Positions 54,258-64,000 of a stretch of 64,000 nucleotides of DNA are shown piece after piece. Position numbers and translations under genes: made by a program. Origin of the DNA: Rhynchopus sp. YZ270_cl-10 (Eukaryota > Euglenozoa > Diplonemea > Diplonemida > Diplonemidae); assembly GCA_964035575.1 (NCBI GenBank), contig OZ037913.1, positions 496,001 to 560,000 on the forward strand, read 5' to 3'. A model generated the notes under the pieces. It did no database searches. It worked only from the letters and a program-made list of their open reading frames with translations, and was not told the DNA's origin. Position 1 is the first letter of the stretch. Every line of letters starts with the position of its first letter.

Positions 54258-56598
54258 ATGGACGAACCTATGTCAGAATCTGTACATGATGTACACGATG
54301 TTCACGCCACTCCAGTTAGCGTTGCGTTGGGTGAGGTGGAGCTTGAAATGTCTCCCACTCAACCACCACCACCCTTAGACGAGGTTGAAGAGATGGACGT
54401 CGAGACCGTCGAAGCTGGGGCTGGGGTGATCGAGGCGCAAGGAGAAAGTGGCGGGCATTCGCTGTACTCCGCTGTGGCGAACTTTGTGAACAGCATTATA
54501 GGGGCAGGAATTATTGGGCTGCCGTTTGCGGTGGAGGAAGGGGGGTTGTTTCTGTCCTTGGTACTGTTGGTAGTGTGCGCTGCGTTGACAGCGTACTCTG
54601 TCCGACTCATCATTGCCTTAGGGGAGAAAATGCAGGTAGACGAATATGAGACGCTCTGCTGCTCTCTTCTCGGCCGCTCCGGGTTTTATGCCATCTCGAT
54701 TTCAATGATAATGTTCGCATACGGCGCGATGCTGTCGTATCTCATTCTCATAGGTGACACCCTCTCTCCAGTTCTCCACGACTGGACTGGGTCGGATCTA
54801 TTAAAAAACCGGGTCTTCACAATCTCCCTCTGCGCATGGGGAATCTGCCTGCCGCTCTCTGCTCTGAAGGATATTGGCAAGCTTGGGAAGACCAGCGCAG
54901 TGTCAATCGTCTGTGTTGTGCTTCTCTGTATAATCATTAGCATCCGTGCCGTGCCAGCAAGCACCGATTTGGGGATTCATGAAGACAGAGAATTCGGGTG
55001 GATGGGGTTAGGGATGTCGGCTGATGGGACCATGAGCAATGCGACCATGGTGGTTGTAACTGCGAATGGAGGTGGCGTGGGGAGGGACTGTCTGTTCACA
55101 GCGTACGCGAATGAGACCAACAGCCATGGGGCTCCTCTGGTCACCACAGCCACCGATATGGCAAGGTTCCAAGGGTACTCCTCAGACGAAGGGACAGCTG
55201 TGCTTACTGTGCTCTTCAACGCTACATCCGGCCTTCTCCCCCTCATCTATGCAGTAGGAAGCAAGGACACCATGCCAAAATGCACCGGAAAAGACAAAGA
55301 GACGGGCCTCACTGCAGCACACCAGCATGATATGTTCCACGGAAGCTTCAAACAGGGTGACAGCGTCGACTTCTCTGTCAGCGGTAGTGCTGAAAAAGTA
55401 CGTCCCAAGGTGGACCTCTCATGGACGCTGGATGAAGAGCACAAAACAGCGTTGGTTGCACTCACGGTCGACCCGGATTTTACGCGTCCACAGAAGGATG
55501 CGTTTACGTTTGCGCATAAGTCGTTTTTCCCTGCAATGGGGGTCATCTCGTTTGCCTACGTCTGCCACCACTCATCGTTCTTGGTGAGAAACTCTTTGAA
55601 GAATAAGGCTGATTGGAACCGTGTTGTGCATATTAGCATTTTCATTGCAACGGGGCTGTCGCTGCTGCTTGCGACTGTGGGGTATGCGTCGTTTCAACGG
55701 TGTACGCGTCCTGACATATTGAACAATTTTCTTGGGTCGGACCAGGCAGTGAACGTGGCACGCTTCCTGCTTGCGGGGACAATGTTCTTCACGTACCCTA
55801 TGGAGTTCTTTGTGATGCGGCAGGTGTGTGGGTCGCTCTTCTTTGATGGAGAGGTGGACAGCAAGCGGCACTACACAATGACCGCAGGGATCTTCCTCCT
55901 GACACTCCCCCCAGGGCTGTTATTGGGGTCTGACCAGCTGGGGCTCGTGCTTGAGTTTACTGGCGGCATTGCGGCATCGATGTTGGGGTTTATTGTGCCA
56001 GGTGCGTTGTGGCTTTCGTTTAGGAGGTATGCTACGTCGAAGGTTTCCTCTTAGGGGTGTACTCTATTGAGCGGTATTGGAGATATTTAGGGAATCTGAA
56101 TTATTTTTTGGGTCAGTTTTTTTTTACCACACAAACCACAGACGCTTTTCAAAAAAATCTGACACCACCGGTACTGTCATTGGCGCCGACGCAGTCCGTC
56201 CCAAAGAAAAGCCAGGTGCAGGCTCCACCGCGAAGCAAGGCGCCACTGAGAGCACCGAGGAGTACGTTCAGTACACAAGCCCGCATGAGGCCCCCCCGAT
56301 CACAGGGCAGGTATTTTTTTTATCCCCCCTTTTTTTCCTCTTCCTCCATGCACTACACTCACAATATTAAAAAACACCTATTAAACAGGGCGCTGGCATG
56401 GGACTGCCTTCTGGAGGTGGCCCACCACCCACACCCTGGAAAGAGGTGGTCTGTGGTGGGGGTGCTGCAGTGCCTTTGGTTCTCTTCATTGGAGGCATCC
56501 TGTCGCTGCTCTTCAACACTGGGCTTGGGTTTATGCACGCTGCAGGGGTCGATACGTACGAATACCCGGAGTTCTGCCCAGAAACAGGGTTGGAGTGA
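54258..56598 (+). CDS. Amino-acid transporter, SLC38/AAAP type (3 exons)
   Basis: Exons are 54258-56026, 56142-56310 and 56389-56598 (phases 2 and 0), giving 715 aa. The unspliced frame stops at 56054, but the donor AG|GTATGC and acceptor ACCACAG|A join in frame to a tail with one more membrane span (AAVPLVLFIGGILSLLFNTG), so I prefer the spliced form. The N terminus is acidic and cytosolic (~1-70). TM1 has the AAAP signature ANFVNSIIGAGIIGLPFAVE (~76-95). About eleven spans follow in all, with a large, probably extracellular loop (~235-415) after the sixth span. SLC38-type proteins move neutral amino acids, often with Na+ or H+. Substrate and direction cannot be read. Confidence 0.88.
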
Positions 56599-57210
56599 GA
56601 TTCTTCCGCGGGTGGGGGGTGGGTCGGAAAACTGGTCGTAATTTTTGTCAGTGTAAAATTGTTAGGATAGGGGTGTGCAGAAAAAGGTTTTCCCTCATTT
56701 TCTTCCGCGGAGAAAAGTTGCCTGTGTCCACAGAGGCGTTTGCACTTCGACTATTTTTTTGGTCATTTGTCAGCGGACATTCGGTGCCCTGTCCTGACTA
56801 TCCACGACAATATTGCCGAGACAACATATTTCAACATTTTATTTTAGTTCGCCCATTTCCTTTTAGATGTGTATATGAGGTATATTCATCTTCAACTTTT
56901 CTTTTTGTTTTCTGTACAGGGTCGGAGAATTTTACCTTTTTTTTTCGCTCAAAAAAAGTTGGGGGGTGAGAAATATCCTTTCAATAATAGAACAAACCCC
57001 CTCCCCCTCCCCAGCCCCATTTTCACATTTTTCACCCCCACCCCCCTTCCCCGCGAAACAAAGAGAGAACCAACCATTTTTTTTTTTTTTTTTTTGGTTT
57101 TCCAACACTTTTTTTCATTCTCGCCAATAAAAGGAAACCCATCTCTCCAGATTTTTTTTTTTTTTTTGAATTTTTTGAATTTTCTCCCCACTCTGCCCCC
57201 CCCCTCTAAA
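56599..57210. other. AT-rich spacer
   Basis: It contains a family-D repeat (56719-56760) and long T and C runs just upstream of the next ATG. No gene. Confidence 0.6.
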
Positions 57211-58035
57211 ATGGGCAATGTACTGACTTCTTCCTCTTCTTCCCCTAACCTATTCGAACAAGCGAAGGTCTTATCCCTAAATGGGACCGCAGTATTAGAA
57301 CACAGCGAGGCAATTCAGTTCCCCCCTCCACAAGACATCTGCATCAACATGATGCCATTTGTGACAAACGACGTCACCTCTCTCCCAGAGGAACACCGTC
57401 AGTATTGGCCGCTCATTCAACGGTGCTTATATTACAATAGATCTAAGGGTGATATCGGGTATCTCACCATTGACGAACGCATGGTGAAGAAGGGTGAGAG
57501 TCAGAGAAGAGGGGGGCTGCATTGTGAGTCGCCCGGTGTGTTAAGGGTAGGGGAAGGGAGGAATCTGAGGATCTCTTGGGGTGAGATTGCCATGAGGATG
57601 TCCTGCATAGGTGGGATTTATATGGCTTCGACTGTCTCTCAATCGTGTCGGGTGTGGAATGCCGTGGTCAAAGATGATTCTGTGATTGGTGCGCTTGGAG
57701 ATATAGAGCATCTTCGCCCCTTGCTTGAAGTTGCCGAAAGTTTTGCGGAAGGTAAAAAAGCGAGGCGTTCTGATATATTGCCAGACAAAAACGGTTTCTG
57801 CTTTGCCCCAGGTCAATCCCGTTTTCTCCGTGCAAACCACATTGCGTGGATGACAGACCGCACCCCGCATGAATCCTTTCCCCTATCAGAGGATACCTAC
57901 CGTCAATACTTTCGCGTAGTAACCAGCAAAATCACCGTCTGGTACGAAGACCATTCCACAAAAAACCCGCTTGGAACCGTCCCGCCACCAGAAGTGATAA
58001 TCCTCAAAGGGAATAAATTTGCGGAAATACCGTAA
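57211..58035 (+). CDS. Unknown protein, possibly N-myristoylated
   Basis: A single exon, 274 aa. The start MGNVLTSSSSSPN (57211) is preferred over upstream in-frame codons, which encode poly-Phe from T runs. Gly2 with a Ser-rich context is a plausible myristoylation site. The body has no membrane span. Notable phrases are DIGYLTIDERMVKKGESQRR, GGLHCESPGVLRV, GGIYMASTVSQSCRVWNA and WMTDRTPHESFPL. It looks like a globular conserved domain, but I cannot name it. Confidence 0.75.
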   Translation: MGNVLTSSSSSPNLFEQAKVLSLNGTAVLEHSEAIQFPPPQDICINMMPFVTNDVTSLPEEHRQYWPLIQRCLYYNRSKGDIGYLTIDERMVKKGESQRRGGLHCESPGVLRVGEGRNLRISWGEIAMRMSCIGGIYMASTVSQSCRVWNAVVKDDSVIGALGDIEHLRPLLEVAESFAEGKKARRSDILPDKNGFCFAPGQSRFLRANHIAWMTDRTPHESFPLSEDTYRQYFRVVTSKITVWYEDHSTKNPLGTVPPPEVIILKGNKFAEIP

Positions 58036-58305
58036 AAACCCCAACTCTTTTGATCATCTATGATGTTGCTCCGTAGATGAAATAACCCCCCCGCCATTTG
58101 TGACAATTTGGTTTGACAAAAAAAAAACCCCCTCTCTTTTTCTTTGCCAGCACCCCGCTAAGTTAACCACCCCCACCACTACCACCACCAGGGCAACAGC
58201 CACCCACTTCCCTTAACACTACACTATGTGAGCAACAGATTCTTCTTTTTTTTACGCAGTCTTTTTCCCGACTGGACAAAAAAACCCGGTACAACACGTC
58301 GATAA

Positions 58306-61300
58306 ATGTCGTTGCTGAACAGTACAAATGACACTTTCGCGACCTCTACGGCGTCGTCATCATCGCTGCAGTCACCTTCCTTTCATGCCAACCCAACACC
58401 CACCCACCCTGCACCACAGGAACGATCCGGGAAACGTGTCACCCTTGCATTTGACAGCATTAAAGGGGGTAGTGGGGTTGGCTTCGGGTCACATGATGAC
58501 TTTGAACGAAATGCACATACCGCTTTGCTTGGTGCAGACAGACTCTCTGAGACCCAGGAGAGTCACAACCCTAAATTCAACCCTTTGAAGGTCCCCTCGT
58601 TGTCTCTGTTGACGCCGTTGAGTGAGCCCACTAAGACACCTTCTATGACGATACCGTTGTTGAATATTCCAAGAAAGAGTGAGGATGAGGATGGACGCCC
58701 GCTGCCGTCACCGCGGTTTGGCGAGCCGTTGAAGTCTGCAAGACATCAAACACCGGTCGCAGCGACAACATCGTTGGTGAATGAAATTGGGCAGAAATTT
58801 CGTGCAGGATCGCAAGGGGTGAGGGGTAGGTCAACGACGTCAAATAGCGAGCACATTGCGACTGCCGTCGCAGGACATAAGAAGGCGCACCAAGCGAAAC
58901 GCCATGTATACCTAATCGTATCGATTCTCCCGATATACTTCATTGCGGTCGCGCTTCTGCGTCTGAACCTGCTGTCTACACTGTACATCGTTGCGTTCTT
59001 GGTCTCAGCAACGACGCACCCATATCTGACGGGGGTGGCGCCAGAGGACTTTGCCTCGCGGTCGCAGCTTGCGGTGTACGGTGCAGGGGGGGTCGCGGCG
59101 GTGTCGCTGCTGGGGCAGGTGGTTGGGCAGATTGTTGTGCAGTTCTATTCGATACTGTATGAGCAGACCTGGGTGGAGCTGGTAGGGTGGTGCAACTTTC
59201 AAGGGGTAGGCATCATGGAGCGTGTACAGTGTACGTTGCCTGAGGCGATTCTGGTGTGCGCTGCGTTGTATTTGAAGGTGATGGAGCGGAGGGCAGAGTC
59301 GGTGTTGCGTGTGGAGTTGGGTGGGTCTGTGAAGGCGTTGTCGCATGTAGGTGTGATACGGGGCGGCACTGCGTCGAAGATCTGCTCGTTTTCGACGGTG
59401 GCGGTGTTCTCAGGGATGTCTGCAGCGTCGCACCCGGCGTTGCTGGACCTCCCGTTTCTGTTGATCTTTATTGTGTATTGCGTAGCGTGGTCGCGTAATG
59501 TGGACATCGAGCACTCAATGCTTGCACGCGGTTCGTTCATCACAGCCTTCCGTTCGTACTGTGCGCTTGTTTATACTGTGCATTACGCAACCTTCGTGCC
59601 CTACCTCGCAAAGCATATACCCAACACAATCATCTTCAAAGTCATTGGTTTAACCTGGCTCCACGACCTCCACGGTGAAAAGCACGACAAAGGAGAGGGG
59701 CACAAATGGGAAGCAGTTGAGCTGCAGGCGGGCAACGTGATCCACATTGTGTTCCTCTCGATGCTCTTCCTCTTGCTCTGTGCGTATTCATACAGCAAGA
59801 CGAAAGGGAAGAAGAAGAAGGGTGCTGTGATGGACGTCGACATGACGCACACAGGGTCCATGGACGTTGTGGACCTGACGCTGCAGGGCATGGTGTCCAT
59901 CATCAACTTCACAGAGACGCTCAAGGAGATGCGCCCTTCCGAGCTGCGTGCCAAGTTCCAGGGCACGCAGTTCCGGCAGATGGCCTCGCGTGCAGAGAAG
60001 AAGTCCGGGAAGGCCGTGTTCCGTGTCCTCACCTTGCTGCACCTGCATGGCCACCGCTACTCCTCGCGCATTCTGGTGGCCCTCATTGCGGCAGTCATCG
60101 TGCTGCAGCCCTCCGTCATGACGTCGATATGGCTTCTCGTGTTTTTGCTGAGTCTGCTGCGGCGGTATGTGTTCTTTTCGGTGCTGACGCCTGTTCTGAT
60201 GTTGGCTGTCGTGCATATTCTTGGTGTGTGGACTGTGGCTGTATCGAACATCTCCTCTGAGGACAGCGGTGTGTCGAACACGACACTGCGGAGGCTGGAA
60301 ATTGCAGGGCTTGCAGCGTCGACGTGTGGTGGGATTGAGTCGGAGAACTGCCAGCTTATTCTTCTGCCGATACTGGGGCTGCTGCTTGCATCTGTGTCGT
60401 TGACGACGAAGCTGTGGTCACGCAAGAAGAAACATATGGCAACCGTGACGGCGCCATACGGCAACAGCCTCTCGGAGGCGCACCCCGACTCTGTCGTGGA
60501 CAAGCTTCGTCTCATAATGCGAAAGTCCTTCATCGCAGTCATGCTCTTCTGGATGTACTTCACCGCCTGCTGGACCGTCGACGGCGCCCACGCAGTCCTC
60601 TTCGTCCTCTCCCTCGTCTTCTTCTTCGAGCCGAAATGGGCAGAAAAGTGCTGGTACTTCGTCCTTGCGTACATCTGCCTTCTGCTCACTGTCATCTATC
60701 TTTTTAAGGTGCTGGAAACCGACTTTGTCCCTTCCCTTGCGGTATGTCACAATCGACCTAGTTTTTCACCACATTATTTTCACAGAACGTGAAGGACATT
60801 GGACGCGACGTGGTAGGGTTCCATGAGCGGGAGACGTGGCAGTTCTTCCCGCTCTTTGTTCTGTTTTTCTTTGCTATCAAACAGCGCGACCTTTTCTTGG
60901 ACAAGGAGAAGAAGCGGGTATGTCACACCATACATGCCATCATCACTACCACCTCCACCCACAGATGCTGGCACAAGAAATTGAGGACCTCGAGTATATG
61001 AGGATGCAGACACCACGAGGCGAGCCAACAACTACAACAACGTTGCGTCTAGGCCGCAGTGGTGTGAACGACTTCGACAGAGAGGTCGTGTCGACACAAT
61101 CGCGCAGTGCTTCGTCGTCGGTGCTGACGTCTTCGTCCGCAACAACGTCGTCCTCTACGTCTGTACGGCAGCGCAGAAACCAGGCACAAATGAAATTCCG
61201 TGTGTTTGTCTTCATCGCAACCAAGACCGGCCTCCGTGTTCTCGTCGTGCTCGACCTGGCGGCCCTCGCAAGCATCCTTTGCCTTATTCTGATAGGCGAC

Positions 61301-64000
61301 CCCACCGTGCTGAGTGTGATCCTCCTCATCCTCTTCCTCCTTCTCTCTGTGATGAGCTTTACGCCGTTTTGGAATAACTTTTCCGATGTTTCTCGGAGAC
61401 GTGCCTGGGTGGTGTGCAGAACGCATCTCACGTTCAGCCTCTGCGTGCAGTACTTCTTTCAGTACCATTTGGTGCACGACAAGATGCTGGAGCTCTTCAA
61501 CGGGCCGTTTCAGGTGTCGGCCGCGCAGTTTGGCGTGGAGAGGTATTCTGTGTATGATGGGGGGTCGTTGCGGTGCTTTAAAGGGTTGTCGCTTGCGGCG
61601 TTGTGCTTGGTGCTTGCTCAGGTGCAGGTCAAGGCGGCAGACGGGGTGCACGACATCCATCTGTCGCCAAAGGACATCCTACGCCGCAGCCGTGTCACCA
61701 AGACCGCAAAGCGCCTCCTCGCCAGCTACTGCGGTGTGTTCATGAGCATCGCCCTTTTCGTTGCCGCCACCATGTCGAACTCCCACTTCCGCTCCTCCGT
61801 GATGTCGATCCCCTACGCAGTCTTCCTCTGTGTCTACATGTTCGCCCCCGCCTTCGGCTTCTCAAAGGTGATCTGGCTGCAGGTCGTCTTCGGTGCCTAC
61901 GCCACCCTCGCTATGGTGCTGACCTGCTTCTATCAGTTCCCCTTCGTGCATGACAACCTTGATAGTGCGATAGGCGCGAGTGTGTCCGCGTACATCGGAC
62001 TGAGGAAGGACACAATGCTGTCGCTGGTGTGGACGCACCTCTTTGTCTTCATGATGTCGCTGCTCAATATGACAGTCTTCGAATGGGAGCGCAGTGTCGG
62101 TGGGGTTGTGCATGAAAAGCGTGAGAAGCCGCCCCTCGCGCCGCCAGCAGAGGGTGCGACGGCCCGCGCAAAGACACGCTACTTCTTCCGTTGGGGGTGG
62201 AACGTCGTCAAGAAGACTGTGTTCGAGGTCGGGCACGACCCGAAGGCGTTGGCAGACCGCTACGCCTTCCACTTTGTGCTCTTTGCCTTTCTCCTGGGTG
62301 TGGTCGCGCAGCCCGACACCCTGCGTTCCTGGGTGCTCCTCATCCTCATGAGCGTGACGTACGGCATAGGCGAGGCAGGGATGAGCCTTCCCATAGTGGG
62401 CTCGCTGGAGAGGTGGTTCTTGGTTGCGGTGTTCGTGTGGCTGCTGCTGATGTACCAGTACTTCACCTACCTGGGGTTGCCGCCGGACTTTGAGGAGGAG
62501 CTGCCGGAGGACCCGTCGCACCGGTTGCCGTACAATGTGTCGCATCTGGGGGACTACCGTTACTTCCTTGCTGTGGACGTGACGCAGTGGGAGCTGGCAA
62601 TCGACGTCTTTGTTGCGGTGGCGTGCATCTCGCTGTGGGGTGTGTATAAGAGGCGGCGGGAGGCGGGTCGCGACCCTGTGGAGGCGTTCCACAGCCAGCC
62701 GGAGTCTTGTACGGAGTTCCTTGTGAACAACAAGGCGCAGCTGGCGAAGGCACGCCAGTCCATCTGGGCGTTGTATGGTTCCGGTGTGGTGCCCGAGCGC
62801 GTGCCCTACCCTTTGGGCGACCTGCACGACATTGCCTCAAAAGCAAAGCTTCCTGTACCGGGGTGTGGCTGTGAGGCGTGCGAGACGGGCACAGCGCTGG
62901 TGCGCCCGGAGGAGGACTTCACCCCGTCGGCCACCCACAGACGTACACCCGGCGAGGAGCTGCGCTTCGTGGTGGCCATGGTGCTCCCGTACATCACAAT
63001 GACGCTCATGTTTGTCGACGGCGCCACAGGCCTCCCAATGGGCTTTGCAGACCTATGCAAGGTTATCCTCTCGCTCGTCTTCTTCCAGGCCGGCGCCTCC
63101 CAAGTAAAGTGGCAGGGCGCACGCCACTGCAGATGGATCATCAGCATCTATACGCTGTTTCTGTTCACCTCCTGCCTGCTTTATTTCCCTTACATCCAGC
63201 AGAACGGGTCGGATAATCTGACACGCCATTTGGGGGTAAAGAACTACTTTTTGCATGCGTTGGTTATGGTGTCTGCGTATTGCATGGAGTTGATGGTGAA
63301 CAGCCGGTCGTGGGTGTGGGTGTTGTACTACGACCAGCAGAAGGACATTCGCTCACGCGACATTGGTGAGAAGATTCAACAGGAGTGGCTGTGGGAGCTG
63401 GATGAGAAGAAGCGCGCGTCTGTGCGTGAGTCCGAACGCAGACGTCAGAAGCTGACTGCGGTGAAGCTGGGCCATTCGTCGACAGAGATCATGATCTGTC
63501 CTGTGTGTGCACGCAAGGCGAACGACGAGCTCTGTGACGATTGTGGCATAGACATTGAGGAGACGGCAGAGAAGGCGTCCCTCTCGCAGGGCAAGCCCAG
63601 CATCGTGCCTGCGCCGTCTACACAGCTCTCGGCCCTGGAGGAGCGTCTCATGCAGGAGGGCTTCATCGAGCGTGGCGAGTACTCCGCCCTCGAGGCGACC
63701 ACCGCTAAGTCCGAAGCCTCCTCCGACGGCAGTGCAGCAGTGCCCCTCACCCTTGCAGAGGCGGGCTGGAGCTTTCAACGCGGTACCTCCTTTGGCTCGC
63801 CGTCCGAAACGACGCGTCCCCACTCTGTACAAGAAATGGGCAGCCAGTCGGTCTCCACCATCACTCTAAAGGGCAAGGAGGGCGGCAAGGAGCAGAAGTT
63901 CATTGTAGGGAAGAAGCCGCGTGGCGACGTGCAGTCCGCGCAGGATGAGTTCACCTCGCTCCCCTGCGGCCACCACATCAACCGCTTCGTCGACGCAGCG
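58306..64000 (+). CDS. PIEZO: PIEZO-like mechanosensitive channel, 5' part (3' end beyond window)
   Basis: Exons are 58306-60741, 60786-60917 and 60965 to beyond 64000 (all phase 0). The last runs over 1010 codons with no stop. Over 1860 residues are visible. The first ~195 are disordered and Ser/Pro/Thr-rich. The first membrane block reads ALLRLNLLSTLYIVAFLVSA, matching the R.N.LS..Y start of PIEZO proteins. Dozens of hydrophobic segments follow in repeated blocks. LLLMYQYFTYLGLPPDFEEE, then NVSHLGDYRYFLAVD (from ~62440), matches the QYFLCIGIPP...FPDF region of animal PIEZO. Late in the window a cytosolic stretch has a possible zinc ribbon (ICPVC...ELCDDC, ~63490-63545). PIEZO forms trimeric stretch-activated cation channels. 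The pore region and CED are not reached. Confidence 0.7.

Noticed and set aside
56027-56054. Stop of the transporter at 56054 as the true gene end
   Set aside because: The phase-matched GTATGC donor and the downstream exons adding a membrane span make the longer spliced gene more likely; the short form is kept only as a retention product.

Overview
This 64 kb window is nuclear DNA from an intron-bearing, flagellated unicellular eukaryote. GC-richer coding islands are separated by AT-rich spacers full of long A and T runs. I placed 22 spliceosomal introns by reading frame, codon phase and GT-AG borders. Eighteen of them start with GTATG, most end in ACAG, and most are 46-115 nt long. Beta-tubulin, an STPGR-type (ciliary) protein and a PIEZO-type channel fit a flagellate. 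A free-living metamonad of the Kipferlia/Carpediemonas kind is my best guess from the beta-tubulin sequence and the genome style, but it is unproven.

Layout. 1-2732: 3' part of a 7-exon coiled-coil gene with a ~200-bp CAC/ACC microsatellite in one intron. 4150-5053: small secreted protein (2 exons). 6831-7301: STPGR-motif protein. 7511-8389: phytanoyl-CoA-dioxygenase-family protein. 10830-12170: beta-tubulin, flanked by three copies of a ~180-bp repeat. 13233-14513: Bud23-like methyltransferase. 14861-16714: CAMK-type kinase (4 exons). 16.7-28.1 kb: gene-poor stretch with a hairpin element, a long-TIR element, a 1175-bp hAT-like element with a perfect 8-bp target duplication, and many short dispersed repeats. 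28123-28374: small Cys-rich protein. 28455-29370: eEF1B-gamma-type GST-domain protein lacking the C-terminal eEF1G domain. 30194-31770: DNA transposon with 8-bp target duplication and arrays of an ACTCTAATTAGAGT-like motif at both ends. 32219-33548: Ser/Pro/Tyr-rich repeat protein. 34928-36715: WD40 protein. 38380-39828: membrane-anchored PDZ-like protein. 40033-49505: SGNH/GDSL hydrolase gene whose second intron carries an apparently intact 8.2-kb LINE. 50298-51684: J-domain multipass membrane protein. 53816-54091: Gemin7-like Sm-fold candidate. 54258-56598: SLC38/AAAP-type amino-acid transporter (3 exons). 57211-58035: conserved-looking unknown. 58306 to the window end: PIEZO-like channel, incomplete.

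The most unusual object is the LINE. ORF1 begins with an OTU-type cysteine-protease domain and carries three copies of a basic AGKRDTRSGSSG repeat. ORF2 is in the same frame, behind a single UGA-C stop. It has a T2A-like ribosome-skipping motif (GDVEEHPGP) just before the APE endonuclease, then reverse transcriptase, a CCHC knuckle, two tandem copies of an unfamiliar Cys/His module, and a canonical PCNA-binding (PIP) box at its extreme C terminus. A perfect 20-bp target duplication brackets it. The host gene's catalytic Asp-His exon lies on the far side, so the hydrolase needs an ~8.5-kb intron to be spliced out.

A second theme is a set of short (30-60 bp) dispersed repeat families in spacers and introns. 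The commonest has at least 14 copies here, begins GTGGAG and ends CAAGTTTTC followed by an A run.
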